A DNA stretch of 25,112 nt from IMG/VR virus record IMGVR_UViG_3300050014_000685, positions 1-25,112 of that record. One strand, 5' to 3'. How positions within the stretch are numbered: position 1 is the first letter of the stretch; every line of letters begins with the position of its first letter. The position numbers and the translations under genes are program-made. This DNA is from a virus. The notes beneath the pieces were generated by a model, which was not told where the DNA came from, did no database searches, and saw nothing but the letters and a program-made list of their open reading frames with translations. Of this stretch, positions 20,227-25,112 are shown piece by piece.

Positions 20227-20954
20227 TCGTCGACCGCCGTGCAGGTAGCGTGGACCTATACCCCCAACTCCAAATGGCCGGTGTCAAGCCCCTGGAGCTG
20301 GGGGAGTTGGGGTACGGGGACATCCAAATAGAGGGCCGGGGGCCTGAGGGGTGCCCCGTGCTGGTGGGGGTGGAATACAAGAAGCTAGGGGACCTGGCCC
20401 AGTGCATCGACAATGGAAGGTTGGTCGGCCATCAGCTTCCTGGAATGCTGGAGAGTTATGATGATGTCTGGGTTCTGGTGGAGGGCATATGGAAACAGGG
20501 AAGGTTTGGCGAGGTATTGGTCCCGCGAGGGTCAACATGGAAACCACTACGATCTGGGACCGGCAATTTCTCCTATATAGCCATGGAGGGGTTTCTATTG
20601 ACCCTGCAGGAAAAGTTGCAGGTGAAGGTGAGGCTTACTGGTACTGGTGGCCAAACGGTACAGTGGCTATCAGCGCTGAACCGGTGGTGGACTGGGAAAG
20701 ATTGGGATGATCATCGTGCTCATCTTAACTTTGATAATAGTCAAGCCCTCAGCCTTATTGCCCGCCCCTCGCTGGTCCGTAAGATGGCGGCGACTCTACC
20801 GGGTATCGGCTGGGACAAGTCCGGCAAGGTTGCTAGGCACTTTGCCAGTGTGGTGGAGATGGTCAATGCCCCCCAAAATGAGTGGGAGCAGATTGAGGGA
20901 ATTGGTAAGGGCATTGCTAAGAATGTGGTAAAGGCAATGGAAGGCGAGGGGTAG
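20223..20954 (+). CDS. ERCC4-type nuclease with tandem helix-hairpin-helix
   Basis: This 243-residue protein starts at a GTG overlapping the purZ stop. The N-terminal nuclease domain has VDRRAGS (3-9), GD (32-33) and E51-Y-K53 with D57, matching GD-ERK-x3-D of XPF/MUS81-family nucleases with the Arg replaced by Tyr. It is followed by IDNGRLVGHQLPGMLESY, as in these families. The C-terminus carries two helix-hairpin-helix units, ATLPGIGWDKSGKVARHF and EWEQIEGIGKGIAKNVVKAM. Such enzymes cut branched DNA, forks and flaps. Lying between purZ and the polymerase, it probably resolves replication or recombination intermediates. Confidence 0.85.
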   Translation: MIVDRRAGSVDLYPQLQMAGVKPLELGELGYGDIQIEGRGPEGCPVLVGVEYKKLGDLAQCIDNGRLVGHQLPGMLESYDDVWVLVEGIWKQGRFGEVLVPRGSTWKPLRSGTGNFSYIAMEGFLLTLQEKLQVKVRLTGTGGQTVQWLSALNRWWTGKDWDDHRAHLNFDNSQALSLIARPSLVRKMAATLPGIGWDKSGKVARHFASVVEMVNAPQNEWEQIEGIGKGIAKNVVKAMEGEG

Positions 20955-20957
20955 GCC

Positions 20958-21293
20958 ATGAAGAAGAAAAGGGATAGGACAGGAGAATACCAACTCAGAA
21001 AGGACTACCATCGGAACCGACACGCCCGGTTGCGACGCGAAATAGCTCTTTTCCTCCGTGCTTATAAAGCCGAGAACCCTTGTACTGATTGCGGCAACCA
21101 CTTTCCTGAATACGTGATGGAGTTCGACCATGTACCAGAACGCGGGAAGGCTCAATCATTAATATCGGCTGTGGTATCATGGGTTACGCTGGATAGGGAA
21201 ATGGAAAAATGCGACTTGGTGTGCGCTAACTGTCACAAAGTAAGGTCTCACGTTAGAGGTCAGTTCAATAGGAAGAATTATGAGAAAGATTGA
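20958..21293 (+). CDS. HNH endonuclease
   Basis: This 111-residue protein has a Lys/Arg-rich N-terminus, then CTDCGNHFPEYVMEFDHVPE with the Asp-His of HNH, and CDLVCANCHKVRSH with the second Cys pair and metal His. It lies between the ERCC4-type nuclease and the polymerase gene and overlaps the latter by 14 bases. The base composition is more AT-rich than the neighbours, suggesting transfer. It looks like a free-standing homing or DNA-cleaving enzyme. Unlike the HNH gene at 17640, I see no copied tail of a neighbouring gene at its ends. Confidence 0.85.
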   Translation: MKKKRDRTGEYQLRKDYHRNRHARLRREIALFLRAYKAENPCTDCGNHFPEYVMEFDHVPERGKAQSLISAVVSWVTLDREMEKCDLVCANCHKVRSHVRGQFNRKNYEKD

Positions 21294-23868
21294 TCCTCGA
21301 AAAGTCGAAGGTATCATGGTCCATGGTGACGGCCCCCGACCAGCACAGATCATGATCATTGGCGAGAGGCCAGGTATGAATGAGCCGCTTGCCGGTAGAC
21401 CGTTCATAGGCATGGCCGGTGTAGAGCTTAACCGATACCTGCGGCTTGCTGGCATCAACCGCGAAGAAGTCTTTGTGACTAACCTGGTACGCGATTGGCG
21501 AGACGACGACCCCGCCGACTGGGAGATTGCCAGAGACGAAGAGGAACTGTTGAAAGAACTGGCTGAAGTGAAACCGGCACTTATAGTGCCAGTAGGCCGG
21601 TTCGCTATCCGTCATTTCTTGGGGGATGTCGATGTCGAACAGGTACACGGGTTGTTGCACATGGTTGGTAGTCAGGCTGTCTACCCGTGCTATCATCCTG
21701 CTGCTGGCCTTCACTCACCAGACGCCATCCAGTTTATACAGGATGACTTCGCCGGATTAGCCGACCCGTGGACCAGAGTCCTACCCCAGGATAAATTTGG
21801 TAGCAAAGGTCTGGCTTATGGAGAGTGGGGGTGGCCCAACGTCTATGTGCCGCTATTTATGGATACAGAAGGGTGGGAGCACAACCCTTGGTGCCTTACC
21901 TTCTCCACCCAGCCCGGCCAGGGGGGCATCATCATGGCGGGCGACGATCAGAAGCTTCGGCGTGTGAAGGAATGGCTGGCCAACTCCCGCGAACCCCTGG
22001 TCCTACACAACGCCATGCACGACATCGGAGTACTACGGGCATTAGGCGTCCGCATCCCCACTGGCCGCATTATCGACACCATGATACTCGCCTATCTACT
22101 ATGCCTGCTTCCCCAAGGGTTGAAGGCCCTCGCCTATCGTCTGGCTGGGATGCGCATGGATTCGTACGACGAGGTAATAGCACCGGGGCGAGAGGTGGTC
22201 TGGGGAGAGTGGATGGAGGGGGCCAAGGCAGTGGCCGACCAGATGCCCGATCCTGAGGCCGAGCTAGTATGGGACGACAAATCGGCCAATTGGCGGGTGA
22301 AGCAGCCGCAGAGCATAGGGCGCAGGATAGCCCGCATGGTGCAGGACGTCGAGAAGAAGGGCATACTGCATCCAGACAACCCCTCCGGAGTGGATATACG
22401 GAAGCGGGTAGATAGCTGGGATGATACTGGGGCGGAAGCGCTGGTGACGGCCATCGGCCCAGTGCCGGAGCCGACCCTGTCGGACATCCCCAGGGAGAGG
22501 GCCATCCACTACGCCTGCCGGGATGCAGACGCTACTGGGCGGGTATTCCCCTTTCTGGTCAAGAAGGTGAAGGACGAGGGGATGTGGGACGTGTGCATGA
22601 TAGACCACGGCATAATGCCGATGGTGGAAAGGATGCAGGCTAATGGACTTCTGGTCGACAAAGCACATATGGAGATGCTTGAGGGCAGACTCACACAGGA
22701 AATGTCTGACAAGCGAGACGAGATTGAAGCGATGGTTGGAGTCAGAATCAACCCCAGTAGCCCACCGCAGACTGCGGCCCTACTGTTTAAGCAACTTAAG
22801 CTCCCCTCGCGTAAGACAACCAGCACCGGCCAGGATAGCACGCAAGATAAGGTTCTGGAAGGCCTTCGCCTTGCTCATCCAGTCGTGCCCCTGGTCCTCG
22901 ACTACCGCGAGTTGGATAAAGCGAGGGGATCGTTCGTTAGGGTGGCACTCACCAAAACCGGAAGTGACAACCGTCTACGATGTAATTTGCGCCTTACGAG
23001 AGTTAGTTCGGGGCGGATCGCTGCAAACACCCCTAACCTCATGGCGATTCCGGTACGGTCGGCGATCGGCAAGGAAATCAGGCAGGGATTTATAGCTCCC
23101 CCCGGCAAGCTGCTGGCCGACTGGGACCTGGATCAAGCAGAGATGAGGTTTATGGCGCATGACTCACAAGACGCATCGCTTGTTGATATCTTCTGTGGTG
23201 GACACCTTGACATCCATACTGACACAGCGGCCCGGATGTTCAGTAAGCCCTATGCCGATGTTGATAAAAACACGGAACGTTACGCAGCTAAACGAGTGGG
23301 CTTTGGAGTTATTACTGGAATTACGGGAGCGGGGTTGGTCGATCAGATGGTGCTGGCAGGTGCCAAGCGGCCAGACGGGGGAGAGTGGACAGAAGGCCAA
23401 TGTGACGATCTTATCGCCCGGTGGTTTCAAGCTAGACCTGGAGTTGCAGTCTACATGGACCGGTGCCGGGCTGAAGCTAGACGCCAGGGCTGGGTCGCTG
23501 ATATGTGGGGGAGAAGGAGGTATCTACCAGGCGTCTGGAGCAGCGTTGAGAGAATACGAGAAGAAGCTTGCCGACAGTCTCACAGCCATAAGATCCAAGC
23601 CGGAGCGCAAGGGTACTTCAAGATAGCAATGGCCCGGATATGGTGGTGGCTGGAGGAGGTATGGTGGCCGAGGGGTGGGAGGTGGGCGGAGATTGAACCG
23701 CTGCTGCAGATACACGACAGCCTGCTGTTTGAACTGCCAGACGACAAAGAGATTGTGGAAGAAGTGGACCAAGTGGTGGTAATGGAGATGGCTGGGGCGG
23801 CGGAATTGAGGGTGCCGATGGGGGCCAAAGGGGGTAGGGCGAAGAATTGGGGAGATCTGAAGGGGTAG
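21280..23868 (+). CDS. family A DNA polymerase fused to UDG-like domain, DpoZ candidate
   Basis: This 862-residue replicative polymerase has three parts. Residues about 20-165 resemble family 4 uracil-DNA glycosylase: GERPGMNEPLAGRPFIGMAG (E29, E35), VTN with N68, and YHPAA with H139; the usual iron-sulfur cysteines are absent. The 3'-5' exonuclease is complete: DTEG (195-198), N244 and D248, and YxxxD (Y411, D415). The polymerase shows motif A (D616, DLDQAEMR), O-helix KRVGFGVITG (671-680) and motif C HDS (812-814). The O-helix Tyr of E. coli Pol I is Thr679 here, and motif C has Ser for Glu. Context with purZ and datZ suggests it copies Z-containing DNA. Confidence 0.9.
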   Translation: MRKIDPRKVEGIMVHGDGPRPAQIMIIGERPGMNEPLAGRPFIGMAGVELNRYLRLAGINREEVFVTNLVRDWRDDDPADWEIARDEEELLKELAEVKPALIVPVGRFAIRHFLGDVDVEQVHGLLHMVGSQAVYPCYHPAAGLHSPDAIQFIQDDFAGLADPWTRVLPQDKFGSKGLAYGEWGWPNVYVPLFMDTEGWEHNPWCLTFSTQPGQGGIIMAGDDQKLRRVKEWLANSREPLVLHNAMHDIGVLRALGVRIPTGRIIDTMILAYLLCLLPQGLKALAYRLAGMRMDSYDEVIAPGREVVWGEWMEGAKAVADQMPDPEAELVWDDKSANWRVKQPQSIGRRIARMVQDVEKKGILHPDNPSGVDIRKRVDSWDDTGAEALVTAIGPVPEPTLSDIPRERAIHYACRDADATGRVFPFLVKKVKDEGMWDVCMIDHGIMPMVERMQANGLLVDKAHMEMLEGRLTQEMSDKRDEIEAMVGVRINPSSPPQTAALLFKQLKLPSRKTTSTGQDSTQDKVLEGLRLAHPVVPLVLDYRELDKARGSFVRVALTKTGSDNRLRCNLRLTRVSSGRIAANTPNLMAIPVRSAIGKEIRQGFIAPPGKLLADWDLDQAEMRFMAHDSQDASLVDIFCGGHLDIHTDTAARMFSKPYADVDKNTERYAAKRVGFGVITGITGAGLVDQMVLAGAKRPDGGEWTEGQCDDLIARWFQARPGVAVYMDRCRAEARRQGWVADMWGRRRYLPGVWSSVERIREEACRQSHSHKIQAGAQGYFKIAMARIWWWLEEVWWPRGGRWAEIEPLLQIHDSLLFELPDDKEIVEEVDQVVVMEMAGAAELRVPMGAKGGRAKNWGDLKG

Positions 23869-23884
23869 CAGGTAATGGACACCC

Positions 23885-23914
23885 TTGACTACGTGTCAAT
23901 ACCTATGGTACAAT
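23885..23914 (+). promoter_or_regulatory. fifth rightward promoter with operator-like repeat
   Basis: TTGACT (23885-23890), 18 bases, TACAAT (23909-23914), then GGTAGT. The -35 lies in TTGACTACGTGTCAA (23885-23899), arms TTGAC/GTCAA. It opens a new unit that includes datZ, so the dATP-removal step may be controlled separately from purZ while sharing the same regulator. Confidence 0.75.
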
Positions 23915-23949
23915 GGTAGTGGAATTGCGGGCTGGGGAGGCCCATCATA

Positions 23950-24384
23950 ATGTCAAGCAAATCAGCACTAGAGAAGGCTGCAGAGGAATTGGCCCTACAG
24001 TCGTGGGACGAGGTAGAAGCCCTGGCCGAGTCCAAGGTAACCATAACCGGAGCAGGGTCGGGAGTAGAGACAGTGGAACTGGACTTCGCTGACGCTATCA
24101 GCCTTCGCGAGGAGCTTAAGTCCCGTATCGATACGGACACCCTCAAGCTCAAGGAGATCAACGACAACCTGCTAGTGGCTGCGCTGGGGGCAGAGGTACA
24201 GAAGGTTAAACTGTGGGCAGGGATGACCTTCGAGGTGCGGTCGGGGCGGTCGGCCAGCAAGATTGTGGCCACCAGGCTGCTGGAGCAGGGAGTAAGCTTG
24301 GACCAGATCCAATCGGCTACGGTCGAGGGTTCGGCTTACCAGTACGTCCAGGTGAATAAACCCAAGCCGCCGAAGGGAGCATGA
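23950..24384 (+). CDS. helical hypothetical protein, 144 residues
   Basis: This protein starts MSSKSALEKAAEELALQSWD with GGGGAGG nine bases upstream. The N-terminal half is acidic and helical with a possible coiled coil around residues 45-75 (DAISLREELKSRIDTDTLKL). The C-terminal half has KVKLWAGMTFEVRSGRSASK and a basic end. No catalytic motif or family is recognised. It is the first gene after the fifth promoter and its TGA overlaps the datZ ATG, so it is translated together with the nucleotide enzyme. A function in DNA metabolism is possible by context only. Confidence 0.6.
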   Translation: MSSKSALEKAAEELALQSWDEVEALAESKVTITGAGSGVETVELDFADAISLREELKSRIDTDTLKLKEINDNLLVAALGAEVQKVKLWAGMTFEVRSGRSASKIVATRLLEQGVSLDQIQSATVEGSAYQYVQVNKPKPPKGA

Positions 24385-24917
24385 TGGTGGGCCAGTCGAG
24401 GGTAAGGGACCTATTAAACCTGTCATATGTCAAGCGGTGGGTGATCGCCCCGATGTACCGGGAACAGTCGGTGGCGGAGCATACCTTTCGCGTGATGGTG
24501 ATACTATGGGGCCTGCACGACGCACTGCTGTCTGCAGGCCACGTCTCATTCCCAATTTGCGACGGTCTGATGGATGCCATGTTGCACGATGTGGATGAAG
24601 TATACAGTGGGGATGTGCCGGGGCCGCACAAGGATAAGAGCAAGGGATGGAAAGACCCGGCCACCATGATGAACTTGGAAGTGGCAGTTAAGGTGGCCGA
24701 CAGTCTGGAGACCTGGGACTGGTGGAGGAAGCATGGGGATAAGGGATGGGGACACGATATGAAGCCTGCATGGGGGCCTGAGTGCCGGGATATCAAGAAA
24801 ATCCACCATTACTGCCGAGAGTGGCCCGAACTATTGGAGGCGGCCAAGGTGGTAGTAGAATTGGCCATGGGGTGTGGTAAAATCGAAATGGAGGGGGTAT
24901 TCTATGTTGGACACTAG
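24381..24917 (+). CDS. datZ: DatZ-like HD-domain dATP triphosphohydrolase
   Basis: This 178-residue protein is a YfbR/DatZ-type HD hydrolase. It has KRWVIAPMYREQSVAEHTFR with H34, then LHDVDEVYSGDVPGPHK with H69-D70, and VKVADSLETWDW with D107, the four expected metal ligands. In Z-genome phages DatZ breaks dATP into deoxyadenosine and triphosphate. That empties the dATP pool so the polymerase inserts Z instead of A. Length fits DatZ (about 175 residues). The ATG overlaps the preceding stop. YfbR-type 5'-nucleotidases share the fold, so activity on dAMP is the main alternative; the presence of purZ favours DatZ. Confidence 0.85.
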   Translation: MMVGQSRVRDLLNLSYVKRWVIAPMYREQSVAEHTFRVMVILWGLHDALLSAGHVSFPICDGLMDAMLHDVDEVYSGDVPGPHKDKSKGWKDPATMMNLEVAVKVADSLETWDWWRKHGDKGWGHDMKPAWGPECRDIKKIHHYCREWPELLEAAKVVVELAMGCGKIEMEGVFYVGH

Positions 24918-25112
24918 CAAGTTCGATGTCGGAGTGAAAGAATACTACAACAAGTTGAGTCGACAGGCGCAAACGGATATCCCCATGCAACAACAGGTGG
25001 GGGCCAACAAGCGGTTCGACTCAGGGGCCGAGAGGTCGCCCGACGCTGACCGGTACCGGTTCGACCTGTTGTGCCCAGAGGCGATGGGCAGGCTGGCCGC
25101 TACCATGGCGGA
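24904..25112 (+). CDS. dATP/dGTP diphosphohydrolase-like N-terminal domain, partial
   Basis: The ATG follows GGAGGGGG and overlaps the datZ 3' end by 14 bases; the frame runs off the window after 69 residues. It contains KRFDSGAERSPDADRYRFDL, then LCPEAMGRLAATMA. This matches my memory of the DUF5664 domain, now described as the N-terminal domain of dATP/dGTP diphosphohydrolases. Those proteins typically continue with a glycine- and Lys-rich motif outside this window. It would be a second candidate for the dGTP-to-dGMP step feeding PurZ. The catalytic part is not visible, so activity cannot be judged. Confidence 0.65.
   Translation, partial: MLDTSKFDVGVKEYYNKLSRQAQTDIPMQQQVGANKRFDSGAERSPDADRYRFDLLCPEAMGRLAATMA

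Noticed and set aside
1-25112. tRNA genes, CRISPR arrays, insertion sequences, integrase or attachment sites
   Set aside because: I looked for cloverleaf-like arms, regularly spaced repeats, transposase and integrase motifs and found none that I could support.

Overview
The window is part of a tailed-phage genome of unknown host. It is moderately GC-rich and tightly packed, with many ATGA-type gene overlaps, strong AGGAGG-like ribosome sites and sigma70-like promoters. The gene order small terminase, large terminase, portal, scaffold, coat and the 722-residue portal suggest a P22-like (podovirus-type) head module. That morphology is an inference, because no tail gene lies in the window.

Left arm (1-7531, minus strand): a late operon read right to left. 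It holds a small XRE-type HTH regulator, a zinc-finger small-terminase candidate, the large terminase, several small proteins, the portal, a proline-rich small protein, a scaffold-like protein and the start of the putative major capsid protein. It is driven by a promoter at 7560-7589. The divergent region (7590-8295) holds structured, repeat-rich DNA, one small ORF and the first rightward promoter.

Right arm (8163-25112, plus strand): five rightward promoters drive the early/middle genes. First come small hypothetical and membrane proteins, a DUF2786-like protein, a lysine/alanine-rich protein followed by a terminator, an L,D-transpeptidase-like protein and a DinG/XPD-like iron-sulfur helicase. 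Next is a recombination block: a possible ssDNA-binding protein, a PD-(D/E)XK nuclease and a RecA-like ATPase. Last come the nucleotide and replication genes: a MazG-like pyrophosphohydrolase, PurZ, an ERCC4-type nuclease, a family A DNA polymerase fused to a UDG-like domain, DatZ, and the start of a probable dATP/dGTP diphosphohydrolase.

The central interpretation is that this phage replaces adenine with 2-aminoadenine (base Z). PurZ has Ser where PurA has its catalytic Asp. An HD phosphohydrolase matches DatZ in metal ligands. MazG-like and DUF5664-like proteins could make dGMP from dGTP, and the polymerase would be the DpoZ equivalent. Host PurB and host kinases would finish dZTP synthesis.

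The most unusual structures are: (1) an AT-richer HNH gene inserted in the 3' end of the ATPase gene, bringing a heavily recoded copy of the ATPase C-terminus; (2) a promoter set whose -35 boxes lie inside a TTGAC-N5-GTCAA inverted repeat; (3) a chromosomal parS-like palindrome; (4) interleaved inverted repeats in the nuclease leader; (5) a hairpin that buries the scaffold ribosome site; and (6) a UDG-polymerase fusion without iron-sulfur cysteines.
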